In this document: one piece after another, positions 33,600-42,258 of the stretch
Numbering within the stretch: the first letter of the stretch is position 1
Layout: each line of letters opens with the position of its first letter
Assembly: GCF_007859815.1 (NCBI RefSeq)
Contig: NZ_SJPH01000004.1
Location: forward strand, 429,400 to 493,399
Direction of reading: 5' to 3'
Origin: Botrimarina hoheduenensis
GTDB taxonomy: Bacteria; Planctomycetota; Planctomycetia; Pirellulales; Lacipirellulaceae
Length of the DNA: 64,000 nt
The notes under the pieces: generated by a model
Databases searched by the model: none
Seen by the model: only the letters and a program-made list of their open reading frames with translations
What the model was told of the DNA's origin: nothing
Translations under genes and position numbers: made by a program

Positions 33600-36467
33600 A
33601 TGCTCAACGCGACCCAAGCCACCAGCATCGCCGGCGCCCAGCAGTACTTCCGTACGACGCTGTCGCAAGGCGACTACTACCTCGGCGCCGAGGTCAACGG
33701 CTCGTGGCACGGCGAAGCGGCTACGAAGCTCGGCCTGAAGCCCGACACGCCCGTGACCGACGAGCAGTTCACAGCGCTCTTGGAAGGCCGCTGCCCGTTC
33801 ACCGGGAAGCGGCTCGTCCAGCGGCTCCGCAAGGACCGTCGTCCCGGTGTCGACTTGACTTTCTCGGTCCCCAAGAGCGTCTCGCTCGCGTGGGCCATCA
33901 ACGCGGACGAGCGGATCCTCGCAGCGCTTCGCGAAGCGGTCGCCGAAACCATAACCCGCGACGTCGAGCCGCTGGTCTGCCGTCGGGTCCGCGCCGGCGA
34001 TAAAGCGGCCACCAACGACCGCCGCGCGACCGGCAACCTGATCTACGCCGACTTCCTCCACAAGACGTCTCGCCCGGTGGATGGCGTCGTCGATCCGCAC
34101 CTGCACATTCATGCCTTTGTGCCGAACCTAACCTTCGACGACGGCCGCTGGTACGCGGCCGACCTCGAAGAGGTCATGCGCCAGCTGCCCGCCTTGCAAG
34201 CCAAGTTCGACGCCCGCTTGGCCGGCAAGCTCAAGCACGATCTCGGCTACGCCGTCACCGCGACCCAGTTCCGCCAAAGCCGACGCCTCAAGCGGGGCTG
34301 GGAGTTGGCCGGCGTCGAGCGCTCAACCATCGAAAAGTTCAGCACCCGCACGGCCCAGATCGAGGCCTACGCCGAGGAGCACGGCGTCGATTCGGCCGCC
34401 AAGAAGGGTGAGCTGGGCGCCAAGACCCGTCAGAAGAAGGCGCCCGGGGTCGGCGTCGATCGGCTTCGAGAGCGTTGGCTCGATCGGCTAACGCCGGCTG
34501 AGCAAGCGGCTTTTGGGGCCTTGGCGAAGCGGGCGAAAGGAACAGGAAGCCGGGAGGAGGGGGAGGCTTTGCGGGCTCAGGAAGCGGTACGCTTCTCGCT
34601 AGAGCATCATCTGTACCGGAACTCGACGGTCGAGCGGCATCAGGTCATCGGGACCGCTTTGGAGCAGGGTTTGACGCTCTCGCCCGAGGCGATCGAAGCC
34701 GCTTTAGCGAGCGAGGAGGGGGTGATCGACGGCGTTCAGGACATCCGGGGGGCCGACCGCCACTACGTCACAACCACCGAAGTGCTCGAAGCCGAACGGG
34801 CGATGATCGCCTTCGCCCGCGATAGCCGGGGCACGCGGCTCCCAATCGGCCGCACCGAACACGTCTTTCAGCGCGAATGGCTCAACGAGCAACAGAAGCA
34901 GGCCGTCCTCCACGTGCTCGCTTCTAAGGATACCGTCACGGCGGTCACCGGCGGCGCCGGCACGGGCAAGTCGTCGCTGATGGAGGAGGCGGCCGAAGCG
35001 ATTCGGGGCAATCGGAAAGAAGTGTTTGTGTTCGCTCCGAGCACCGGTGCCCGCGAGGTTCTCCAAGAGAAGGGCTTTGTGGACGCCCAGACGGTCGAGC
35101 ACCTGCTGAAGAACGACAAGCTCCACCCGGAGCTGAAAGAACAAGTGCTTTGGATCGACGAGGCGGGGCTCTTGGACGTGCGGGCGATGAATGGCGTCTT
35201 CGCGATCGCCAAGGCGCAGAACGCCCGCGTTGTGCTCTCGGGCGACACCCGCCAGCACGCCTCACCCCGCCGTGGCGAAGCGATGCGGCTGCTGGAGACC
35301 GAAGCCGGCTTAAACATCGCCCGTGTCGAAAAGATCCAGCGCCAGCAAGGCCGCTACAAGCGAGCGGTCGAACTGATCAGCCGCGGTCACGAGGTCGTCG
35401 ATCCGAAGAGCGGCCTGACCGGGATGATCGCGGGCTTCGATCTGCTCGACCGGCTCGGCAATATCCAAGAGATCGACGGCGAAAACCGTCACGAAGCGCT
35501 CGCCGAGGCTTATATGGAAGCGTCCCGCCGCGGTAAATCGACGCTGGTTGTGGCGCCGACGCACGCCGAGGGCCACAAAGCAACCGCTGAGATTCGGGAC
35601 CGGCTCCGCGCGGCAGGGGCGATAGGAAGAGAAGAGACCGACGTGGTGCAGTTGCGGTCGTTGAACCTGACGGAGGCCGAAAAGTCATTGCCGTCGAGCT
35701 ACGAGCCGATGCCAGGGGCTCCCGGCCTTATCGTCCAGTTCCACCAGAACGTCGCCGGCGGCTACACCCGCGGTGCCCGCTACCGGGTCCAATACGACGA
35801 ACAGAATCTTCCCTTCCTAGCGCCGATCACCGGCGGCCCTGCCAAGCCGATCCCCTACAACGTAACGGACCGTTTTGAAGTCTACAGTCAAACCACGCTT
35901 GGCTTGGCCCGTGGCGACCGAGTCCGCTTCTCACTCGGTGGCAAGGCGGGCAAGCGGCGGATTAGCAACGGCCGGCTCGACGAGGTGAGGGGTTTTGACA
36001 AGGCGGGCAATCTGCGGCTGAAGAGCGGCATGACCGTCCCGCACGACTACGGCCACCTCGATCTCGGCTATGTCGTCACCTCCCACGCCTCCCAGGGCAA
36101 GGACCGGGACGTGGCGATCGCCGCGATCGGCAAGGAGTCTCTGCCGGCGGTTAACGCCAAGCAGTTCTATGTCACCGCTTCCCGCGGCCGCGAGGACCTG
36201 ACGCTGTTTGTTGACGACAAGGCGGCCGTGCGGCGGGCGATCCAGAACGCGGGCGAGCAGCTCTCGGCGACCCAGCTCACCGCCACCCAGCGGGCGGCCG
36301 CCGAGCGGGTCCGTGTCGATCGCACGCGGCGGGCGTTGATTGAGCGGGTCCGCGACTGGTGGCGTGCAGCCTTCCCGAAGAGCGCCACAGCCATGGCGGC
36401 GCCGACGCCCGAACGCCAACCGCCGCTGGGGCCGGCTCCGGGCCTCAGTAGGAGCCAACCACGATGA
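33600..36467 (+). CDS. MobF (TrwC/TraI) conjugative relaxase-helicase
   Basis: 955 residues, ATG 33600. The relaxase domain (about 1-300) starts with a Tyr pair region (AQQYF, then DYYLG at residues 25-29, candidate nicking Tyr26/Tyr27) and has RPGVDLTFSVPKSVSLAWAI and the metal-binding HLHIHAFV. The helicase part has Walker A GGAGTGKSSLMEE (about residue 455), LWIDEAGLLDVRAM and a C-terminal UvrD-like block LGYVVTSHASQGKDRDVA with FYVTASRGREDLTLF. It nicks at oriT, stays bound to the 5' end and unwinds the plasmid. oriT is probably in the 290 bp upstream. Its stop overlaps the next gene by 4 bp. Confidence 0.9.
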   Translation: MLNATQATSIAGAQQYFRTTLSQGDYYLGAEVNGSWHGEAATKLGLKPDTPVTDEQFTALLEGRCPFTGKRLVQRLRKDRRPGVDLTFSVPKSVSLAWAINADERILAALREAVAETITRDVEPLVCRRVRAGDKAATNDRRATGNLIYADFLHKTSRPVDGVVDPHLHIHAFVPNLTFDDGRWYAADLEEVMRQLPALQAKFDARLAGKLKHDLGYAVTATQFRQSRRLKRGWELAGVERSTIEKFSTRTAQIEAYAEEHGVDSAAKKGELGAKTRQKKAPGVGVDRLRERWLDRLTPAEQAAFGALAKRAKGTGSREEGEALRAQEAVRFSLEHHLYRNSTVERHQVIGTALEQGLTLSPEAIEAALASEEGVIDGVQDIRGADRHYVTTTEVLEAERAMIAFARDSRGTRLPIGRTEHVFQREWLNEQQKQAVLHVLASKDTVTAVTGGAGTGKSSLMEEAAEAIRGNRKEVFVFAPSTGAREVLQEKGFVDAQTVEHLLKNDKLHPELKEQVLWIDEAGLLDVRAMNGVFAIAKAQNARVVLSGDTRQHASPRRGEAMRLLETEAGLNIARVEKIQRQQGRYKRAVELISRGHEVVDPKSGLTGMIAGFDLLDRLGNIQEIDGENRHEALAEAYMEASRRGKSTLVVAPTHAEGHKATAEIRDRLRAAGAIGREETDVVQLRSLNLTEAEKSLPSSYEPMPGAPGLIVQFHQNVAGGYTRGARYRVQYDEQNLPFLAPITGGPAKPIPYNVTDRFEVYSQTTLGLARGDRVRFSLGGKAGKRRISNGRLDEVRGFDKAGNLRLKSGMTVPHDYGHLDLGYVVTSHASQGKDRDVAIAAIGKESLPAVNAKQFYVTASRGREDLTLFVDDKAAVRRAIQNAGEQLSATQLTATQRAAAERVRVDRTRRALIERVRDWWRAAFPKSATAMAAPTPERQPPLGPAPGLSRSQPR
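35617..35629 (+). repeat. Dispersed motif copy 7
   Basis: GGGCGATAGGAAG, inside the relaxase gene. Confidence 0.6.
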
Positions 36468-36859
36468 AGCACATGCCCTTCCCCTCCAACCAGAACCCTC
36501 TCCCGAAACTCACCGAGGAGCGGTCGCTCGACGCGCCGTGGAAGCGGGCCGCGCCGACCGAGCCGCCGCCGATGATGTTCCAGGTCCGCTTCCGCGACGG
36601 GCAGATCATCAGCTACGCCTACGCCGACCTCCGCGAGACGCGGCTCCGCGACGCGGGCTGCCTGCAGCTCTGCCTGCTGGGGATCGAGAAGTACCACGTG
36701 ACTATTGAAGGGCGTCACCTCACCGAGCTCAACACGCTGATCGGCGCCGGCAAGATCAAGTCACTCGACGAGCTGGGGCCGCGGACGTTCGACCGACCCG
36801 AGTCGGCGCCCTCGATCGACTCGATCCACGTCGAGACACTCACCGGCCCGAGCCCCTGA
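36464..36859 (+). CDS. Protein of unknown function coupled to the relaxase
   Basis: 131 residues, start overlapping the relaxase stop (ATGA). An N-terminal Pro-rich part, then MMFQVRFRDGQIISYAYADLRETRLRDAGCLQLCL, a beta-rich block. No domain recognised. Translational coupling suggests a transfer-related role. Confidence 0.55.
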   Translation: MKHMPFPSNQNPLPKLTEERSLDAPWKRAAPTEPPPMMFQVRFRDGQIISYAYADLRETRLRDAGCLQLCLLGIEKYHVTIEGRHLTELNTLIGAGKIKSLDELGPRTFDRPESAPSIDSIHVETLTGPSP

Positions 36860-36892
36860 GTCCACGCCCAAGCAACCCAGTGGGAGACTGAG

Positions 36893-37444
36893 ATGTCGCA
36901 GTACAGATCTCATGATCAACCTGAAATCGTCTTCTTCACCGATATCGAACAAGCGGCTCTCGACGGCGCCTACGTCGCCACGACCAAGACACCGTTTCAC
37001 GACATCGAGCTGGCGCGTGTCGGCTTCCCCGTCGAGCGGCTGGTCATCGACCATGGGCGTTCGGGTTACCAAGAAGTCGAACTCGACGCCTTCTCGCTGC
37101 GACTCAGTAGCCCGGAGCGGAACACCCGACGCGTCAATCGCGAGACGCTCGATCGCGATTGGATCGTGCTCCCGGCGTACTGCCACAAGCACGCCCACCT
37201 CTTGTGGGAGCGGGTCACCCGCGAGGTTCCCGGGAAGGGCTCCACGAAGAGGCGCCTGTGGCGTTGGTTCACGACGGCCTGTGTGGATCCCTTGGACGGA
37301 ATCGATGAGAAACTTCTCGCCCAACCGGCACGCGACTCGATCCGGGATTACTTGCTCTTCTCGCTTTCGGCACGGATCGAGCTTCTCCGGCGGCAGCCTA
37401 GTCATCGCGAGGCATTCGCCGAGCGGACTTGCCGGGCCCGATGA
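36893..37444 (+). CDS. Protein of unknown function
   Basis: 183 residues, ATG 36893 with a GGGAG ribosome site. No membrane helix. The region QEVELDAFSLRLSSPERNTRRVNR and the helical C-terminus match nothing I know. It is 33 bp downstream of the previous gene. Confidence 0.5.
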   Translation: MSQYRSHDQPEIVFFTDIEQAALDGAYVATTKTPFHDIELARVGFPVERLVIDHGRSGYQEVELDAFSLRLSSPERNTRRVNRETLDRDWIVLPAYCHKHAHLLWERVTREVPGKGSTKRRLWRWFTTACVDPLDGIDEKLLAQPARDSIRDYLLFSLSARIELLRRQPSHREAFAERTCRAR

Positions 37445-37510
37445 ATAAAGCGCGGTAAGCGACTGAAAGCGAACGAGGATTCGGCCTACTTCAGAAATCG
37501 GTTGAACCCG

Positions 37511-37523
37511 AGGCGATAGGGAG
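37511..37523 (+). repeat. Dispersed motif copy 8
   Basis: AGGCGATAGGGAG, one mismatch at the first base. Its GGGAG is also the ribosome site of the gene at 37530. Confidence 0.55.
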
Positions 37524-37529
37524 ACGAGC

Positions 37530-37904
37530 GTGGAAATTTCGGATCACGACGCAAGCACGGCGCCGGACTACCCAATGACCGTCGATTACGGCTGGTTCGA
37601 CGTCCGGTTCGCTCGCCTCGCCGAGCGGCTCCGGGCGCTGGAGGGCTCGCTCACGACGATCGAGCAATCGGTGGCCAAACAGGAGGCCGAGCCGGAGCCG
37701 GAACGCGCGTACTACTCGGTTCCCGAGTTCGCCGCCCGGGTCGAGCGGGGCGAGTACACCGTCCGCGAGTGGTGCCGGATGGCGCGGATCCACGCCGAGA
37801 AGTGCGAGTCGGGGCGAGGGGAGGCGAAGAGCTGGAAGATCCCGGCTGCCGAACTCCAGCGTTACCGCGACCACGGCCTCTTGCCCGCCCAGTACCTGCG
37901 TTAG
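37530..37904 (+). CDS. Excisionase/MerR-like helix-turn-helix protein
   Basis: 124 residues. GTG 37530, ribosome site GGGAG given by motif copy 8. The N-terminal part has a coiled coil (RLAERLRALEGSLTTIEQSV). Residues 62-120 (YYSVPEFAARVERGEYTVREW... KIPAAELQRYRDHG) are an excisionase-like winged helix, in which a SVxEFA helix begins the domain and a KIPxxEL strand ends it. Such proteins bind DNA, often as recombination or replication cofactors of mobile elements. Confidence 0.6.
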   Translation: MEISDHDASTAPDYPMTVDYGWFDVRFARLAERLRALEGSLTTIEQSVAKQEAEPEPERAYYSVPEFAARVERGEYTVREWCRMARIHAEKCESGRGEAKSWKIPAAELQRYRDHGLLPAQYLR

Positions 37905-37968
37905 AAACCCCGTTGATTTCCGAAAAGCGTTGACAAATGGACGCGAATCGTGGCTTCAATCGACGGAG

Positions 37969-38421
37969 ATGCCGAACAACGAACCAACCAGCCTCACACT
38001 CGACTTCCAAGACGCCGGCGGCTTGAGCGTTCCTACCCCGTTGCCCGAGGCGGTCGAGGCGGCGATCTTCAGCGATCAATCCCGTGGCAGCCCGACCCCC
38101 GAAGAAATCGCGGCGATTGTCCGTGAGCACCTGTATGATTTGGTTGACCTATCGCTCCGGATCGCGGGCTACGAAGTGGCCATGAAATCAGGACTTCACC
38201 CGCTCACCGGCCGGCCAAGCCGTACCGATAAGGGTCGTCAAGCAAACCGCCATCGAGCCACCGAACTTTGGAAGGAGGCGACCTGCCTGCGGCTCGCCCA
38301 GTACGATGTCTACGATCGGGCCTTCGGTATCCCGGCCCGGCGTCGCTTCCAAGCGGTGGTCGAAAAGTTAGCGGACCCCGCCGCCGAAAAGGCCCCGCCA
38401 GTTCAACGGGACCTCTTCTGA
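37969..38421 (+). CDS. Protein of unknown function
   Basis: 150 residues from ATG 37969 (MPNNEPTSLTLDFQD), ribosome site GGAG. Upstream at 37930 a TTGACA box may be its -35. Middle part EEIAAIVREHLYDLVDLSLRIAGYEVAMKSGLHPLTG is helical. No known domain. Confidence 0.5.
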   Translation: MPNNEPTSLTLDFQDAGGLSVPTPLPEAVEAAIFSDQSRGSPTPEEIAAIVREHLYDLVDLSLRIAGYEVAMKSGLHPLTGRPSRTDKGRQANRHRATELWKEATCLRLAQYDVYDRAFGIPARRRFQAVVEKLADPAAEKAPPVQRDLF

Positions 38422-38447
38422 GTCCGATGGGGTGACGGGGTGGCGGC

Positions 38448-38741
38448 CTAGACCGATGGCTCGGGACCGGCGTCCTTGTCCGCAGCCCGCTGTTCGATCT
38501 CGGCGTCGTAGGCTTTCTCCATCAGCCGCGCGGCCCGCAAGAACTCGGTCCCCGAAAGGTACTCGGTGTCGTGCCAGTCGCCGCTGGCGTCACGGTAGCT
38601 ACGGGTCAGCTTGCCGGAGTACCGAGGCCGGTCTCCCTCTTGCTTCGGTTCGTTGCGGAAGATCGCGATCTTGATCGCGCCGTCACGGACCTCGCTCACC
38701 GGTTGGTTGCTTGAGTTTGTAGTGCTTGGGTTGGTGGTCAT
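38448..38741 (-). CDS. Small plasmid protein, paralogue A
   Basis: 97 residues from ATG 38741. The core RDGAIKIAIFRNE...YSGKLTRSYRDASGDWHDTEYLSGTEFLRAARLMEKAY is shared with the protein at 39151-39423. The pattern (strands, then LTRSYxDxxGxWHDS, then a C-terminal helix) recalls small single-strand-DNA or transcription-linked domains on plasmids, but the function is unknown. Confidence 0.6.
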   Translation of the reverse strand: MTTNPSTTNSSNQPVSEVRDGAIKIAIFRNEPKQEGDRPRYSGKLTRSYRDASGDWHDTEYLSGTEFLRAARLMEKAYDAEIEQRAADKDAGPEPSV

Positions 38742-38872
38742 GGTAGTTCCTTTCTTTTTTTGGATTGCTCCTATGGAGTAGCGCATCGGGCGCCGCCGAG
38801 TCAAGCTTTGCGTGGAGCGTGACGCGGAGAGACACCTCCGGCCGTGTCCGGCCGGAGGTGTCTATTGCCGGC

Positions 38873-39154
38873 TTATTGGGTCTTGCCGGTCTTCACGTAG
38901 CCGAAGTGTTCTGACGCCGTAGCGATTGCTTCCTCGAGGAATCGGTCGAGGTCGTCGGCCGAGAGCAGGTCGGCACAGGCCGCGAGGCTCGACTGCAACA
39001 GCTCGAATCTGGCGTACTCTGCGAATTCGAGGTCGCCCAATCGGGCACTAAGGTAACACTCGATGCACTGAGCGAACTCATGCAGCTCTTGCACCCGGTC
39101 GGCCGGGGCGAGAGGACGCCCACGGCCTTCAGTGTTGACGAAGAGGGGGCTCAT
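38873..39154 (-). CDS. Protein of unknown function between the two paralogues
   Basis: 93 residues, start overlapping the stop of paralogue B (ATGA), hence coupled. Helical: DRVQELHEFAQCIECYLSARLGDLEFAEYARFEL. No motif seen. Confidence 0.5.
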   Translation of the reverse strand: MSPLFVNTEGRGRPLAPADRVQELHEFAQCIECYLSARLGDLEFAEYARFELLQSSLAACADLLSADDLDRFLEEAIATASEHFGYVKTGKTQ

Positions 39155-39423
39155 GCCTGAGCTTCTTCGTCGGTGGTTGCCTTGTCGGCGGCACGCAGCT
39201 CCAGCACCCGGTCGTAGGCCTGCTCTAAGAGCCGAGCCCCTCGCAAGAGTTCCCCGTTGGAAAGCGAGCGGCTGTCGTGCCAGATCCCTGCCTCGTCCGT
39301 GTAGCTCCGCGTCAGATCGACGCTATACCACGCCCCGCTTTCGTTCCGATTGCCCCAAATCGAGGCCTTCAGGCTCCCGTCGCGTAGCGTGTCGATCGGT
39401 CCGTTGTTTGATAGTGTCGTCAT
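39151..39423 (-). CDS. Small plasmid protein, paralogue B
   Basis: 90 residues. RDGSLKASIWGNRNESGAWYSVDLTRSYTDEAGIWHDSRSLSNGELLRGARLLEQAYD aligns over its length with the protein at 38448-38741. The two copies flank an unrelated gene, so they come from an old duplication. Function unknown. Confidence 0.6.
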   Translation of the reverse strand: MTTLSNNGPIDTLRDGSLKASIWGNRNESGAWYSVDLTRSYTDEAGIWHDSRSLSNGELLRGARLLEQAYDRVLELRAADKATTDEEAQA

Positions 39424-39612
39424 GGTCTTTTCTCCTTGGTTTGAGTTAATGTGGCATCCAAGAAGACGCCCGTTTGAGTCGGGTCGCTCAAGGGTTTTCC
39501 GCCACGGCGGATCGCCCAGAATTTGGCCCGCTCATTTTCTGAGCGGGAGAGAAATTGTTGGCGACCCTTGAACGAACCGACGCGGGTGTCAGGATGCAGC
39601 AACGATTAACTC

Positions 39613-39765
39613 ATGACCAAAGAGCCACAGACCATCACGTTCACTCGTCAGAACGGCCGTCGAAACCGGCTACGGGGCTCGTGTCTGGCCTGCGGTGCGG
39701 GGGCAATCGGGAGGAAAGAACTGAGCAGGGACGCCGAAGTGAGGCGAACGGCTATGGGCGGGTAG
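39613..39765 (+). CDS. Possible small protein convergent with ardC-like gene
   Basis: 50 residues (MTKEPQTITFTRQNGRRNR...), basic, with CLAC. The start is reasonable but the ribosome site weak. The gene is convergent with the ArdC-type gene, 3 bp away. Uncertain. The rest of the 345-bp gap (39424-39768) shows no gene. Confidence 0.3.
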   Translation: MTKEPQTITFTRQNGRRNRLRGSCLACGAGAIGRKELSRDAEVRRTAMGG

Positions 39766-39768
39766 GTA

Positions 39769-40743
39769 CTACGACAGATCCGCAGTGGGTATCTCGCTAG
39801 CGGTCGGCTCGGTCGGTTCTTCGTGGGTGGCGTTCGCGAACGTCTCTCCAAGAATCCAGTCGGTCGATTTCTGAGCGGCTGCCGCCGCGGTCACGACCAT
39901 CCTAGTGTCTCCCGTGATCTGCCTCTTCCAGTTGTCGATGTAGGAAGCCGACTGCTCGATCGTCGGTGGGCTGATGCCAGCCACCGCCGCCAGGAATGCG
40001 GCCCCCATCTCGGCGACCAGCTCTTCCTTGCCGTACTCGGCGGAGCCAAACGGGGCCGGGGCGGCGCCGGGTTCGTCGAGGCCGCGGCCGAGCCGCTTCG
40101 CAATCCCGGTCGAATGGGAAAGTTCATGGAAGAGGACCGCGAAGTAGTCTTCGGTCGTCGCGAAGGCCGACGGGTCAGGGATGAGCACCTGGTCACGTGA
40201 GGGAACGTACCGAGCGGAGCCGGCTCGATGCTCGATTGTCGGGCCGCTCGTGTATCCAGCCACGATCGCTTGGCAAGCCGGTAGCGGCTTAACGGATGGA
40301 GCCTCCTCGCCATCCAACAACTTGTCCGGTGTTTCGATCCCTTCGCACTGCTCGGCGTTGAAGACGTTGTAGTGGCGGAGCACCGGCAGCTTGTACTCTT
40401 CACCACTCTCGGCATCGGTTCTCTCGTAGAGTTTCCAGAAAGTCACCAGCGAGGCCTTCTCGCCCTTACGGATCGACCCACCCTTCTGCTTCGCTTGGCG
40501 GAAGGTCAGCCAGTAATCGGAACCATAGCCGCGCTCGAACGCGGTGACGGCGAGCAGGAAGACGTTGATCCCGCGGTACCGCTTGTCGGTCGTGAAGTTC
40601 TTCGGCCATCCGCCTCCGCCTTGTCGACGGATCGGGTTACGCCACGGCACGACACCCCGATCGAGGATGCCAAGGACTCGGTCGGTGATCTCTTGGTAGA
40701 GGTCTCGTCGTGGCTTCTTCTTGGTCGATTGCTTCCGCGTCAT
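39769..40743 (-). CDS. ArdC-type antirestriction protein
   Basis: 324 residues, ATG 40743. The N-terminal single-strand DNA-binding domain (RDLYQEITDRVLGILDRGVVPWRNPI, then RGINVFLLAVTAFERGYGSDYWLTFRQAKQKGGSIRKGEKA) is followed by a zincin-like peptidase domain with HELSHSTG and GKEELVAEMGAAFL. This is the layout of ArdC from plasmid pSA, which protects incoming single-stranded DNA from restriction. The HExxH motif suggests a metal site. It fits a conjugative element entering a new host. Confidence 0.85.
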   Translation of the reverse strand: MTRKQSTKKKPRRDLYQEITDRVLGILDRGVVPWRNPIRRQGGGGWPKNFTTDKRYRGINVFLLAVTAFERGYGSDYWLTFRQAKQKGGSIRKGEKASLVTFWKLYERTDAESGEEYKLPVLRHYNVFNAEQCEGIETPDKLLDGEEAPSVKPLPACQAIVAGYTSGPTIEHRAGSARYVPSRDQVLIPDPSAFATTEDYFAVLFHELSHSTGIAKRLGRGLDEPGAAPAPFGSAEYGKEELVAEMGAAFLAAVAGISPPTIEQSASYIDNWKRQITGDTRMVVTAAAAAQKSTDWILGETFANATHEEPTEPTASEIPTADLS

Positions 40744-41579
40744 GCCACCACTCGTGGCACGTTTTTTGTCGTCGAGTCAAGTCATTTCGAATCGACCATC
40801 ACGACAACCGACCTCACTTAGATGTTAACGAGCGGCACGGGCTCAAACAGGCACTCACATCCGAAAGATGTGATAATCAACATTAGGGAAAATATGTTGT
40901 GCGACGCGATCAGGTATATTGCATGAACCAAGTAAAAGCCTTCCGTGTTCATCAGCGTGGTCCGATCCGGTCGATCCAGAAACCATGACTTCTTAGGCCG
41001 GTTCGGACCACCGAACGAGCGACAGTCTACACGCTGCCGAAGGCTGTCATCGGGAGACCTGGCAGACCTTCAGAAGGCAACGAAAAACGTTCGCGGTTGG
41101 ACCCGGGGCGCCGTTCTTGCTATCCGAACCGCAGAGACTGTCCCGGGAAGAGCAGGCCCAGTAAGTGGTGGTGCCGCGTCGGCGCCGGATTGCGGCTCGT
41201 CATGGCAGCCGAAACGCGATTCGCCGAGTTGGGGCATGCCTTCCGTCGAAGTGCCGAACGGGAAAAGCAGGCACGGAAAAGAGCCTTGTCGAAGTGGCTT
41301 GCACAGCTTGCGTCGTACCGGAGTCGGGGCAAGCCAAATGGGCTCTCGGAGCGGCTCCATATGCCGGCTATGCAGTCGCTAAGCGTCAGCCGTGCAACGA
41401 CTTAGCATCGCAGAAGCGATCCCCCGCGGTCCGAATGCGTGGCCATCCGACGGAAGCAGCTGCGTTTGTACCGCCTGCCTGAAGCGTCTAAACTTGCGAA
41501 CTCCGAAGAACCGATAGGATTCTCTGGATCGTTCAACCGCCTTGGGAGCTGCGCAGTCGTGCTACGCCGCTACAACAAC
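40744..41579. other. Stretch between transfer backbone and metal island without a supported gene
   Basis: It has an AT-rich part near 40875-40925 and a perfect inverted repeat (40855-40873). Overlapping open frames at 40945-41482 have poor composition and no clear start. One (from 41202, MAAETRFAELGHAFRRSAERE) could be a small gene, but I do not support it. This is the border between the transfer backbone and the metal genes. Confidence 0.35.
40855..40873. repeat. Inverted repeat upstream of the ardC-like gene
   Basis: TCACATC-CGAAA-GATGTGA: 7-bp perfect arms around a 5-nt centre, followed by AT-rich DNA. A possible operator for the divergent transcripts around it. Confidence 0.5.
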
Positions 41580-42059
41580 ATGAAGCGAGGAGTTGCCCTA
41601 CTCGGGGTAGTGCTCGCGTTGTTGTCTGGCGTCGAGCAAACGCATCTGCTCTGCCAGCTTGGCGGGTGCGCGATAAGTGGCTGCGATAGCGCAGGGCACG
41701 ATTGCCATCACCACGAGGCCGGCGAATGCGAAGCGTCGATTTGCTCGGACTCGTGCAAGGTATCGCCAACTGAAGTCGTTGAGCCAACGGCGAGCCACAC
41801 TATTAGGTTCGCACATCAGGATGACTCCTGCCCGTGCCCGCCCGATTGCTGGTGCCAGAGAGCGCCTCAGCCGTTGGAACTGCCAAAGGGATCGGCGGAG
41901 TCCGGCGTGGGGACGATCGCGTCGGTTCCGTCCGGTCAGTGGTTCGCCTACCCGACAATCCTGATTGATGCGGAGCGGCCCAAATCCGCTGGCGAACTCA
42001 GTTCGCTCGGTAAGACTGCGCCAGAACGCTGTGCCACGCTCTGTCGTTTTCTGATTTGA
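41580..42059 (+). CDS. Secreted Cys/His-rich small protein
   Basis: 159 residues from ATG 41580 (MKRGVALLGVVLALLSGV), signal peptide to about residue 18-20. Many Cys and His in short groups: CQLGGCAISGCDSAGHDCHHHE, then CEASICSDSC and CPCPPDCWCQ. The tail ends RCATLCRFLI. It resembles the protein at 49981-50454 in build and C-terminal ending. It would bind metal in the periplasm; the exact function is unknown. First gene of the metal island. Confidence 0.55.
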   Translation: MKRGVALLGVVLALLSGVEQTHLLCQLGGCAISGCDSAGHDCHHHEAGECEASICSDSCKVSPTEVVEPTASHTIRFAHQDDSCPCPPDCWCQRAPQPLELPKGSAESGVGTIASVPSGQWFAYPTILIDAERPKSAGELSSLGKTAPERCATLCRFLI

Positions 42060-42258
42060 TTTCTCTGCCGCAAGCCCTCTGCTTGCCGCCTGCGTCTCCG
42101 CTGCTCTTGGATGCCCCTCGCGGGCTGCCGATCTGAGCCCGTTGCGGATCTGCTCCTTCCCGCTTGGCTGGCGTAACCCGGCTGCGCTTGCCTGCACGTC
42201 GAGCGATTGCTGCTAGTCATCCTTTGCCCAACAGGCCATTGCCTCCAAGGAAGAGTTC

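Noticed and set aside
41097..41482. Overlapping frames before the metal island
   Set aside because: Arg/Ser-rich, mutually overlapping, no ribosome site; not supportable as genes.
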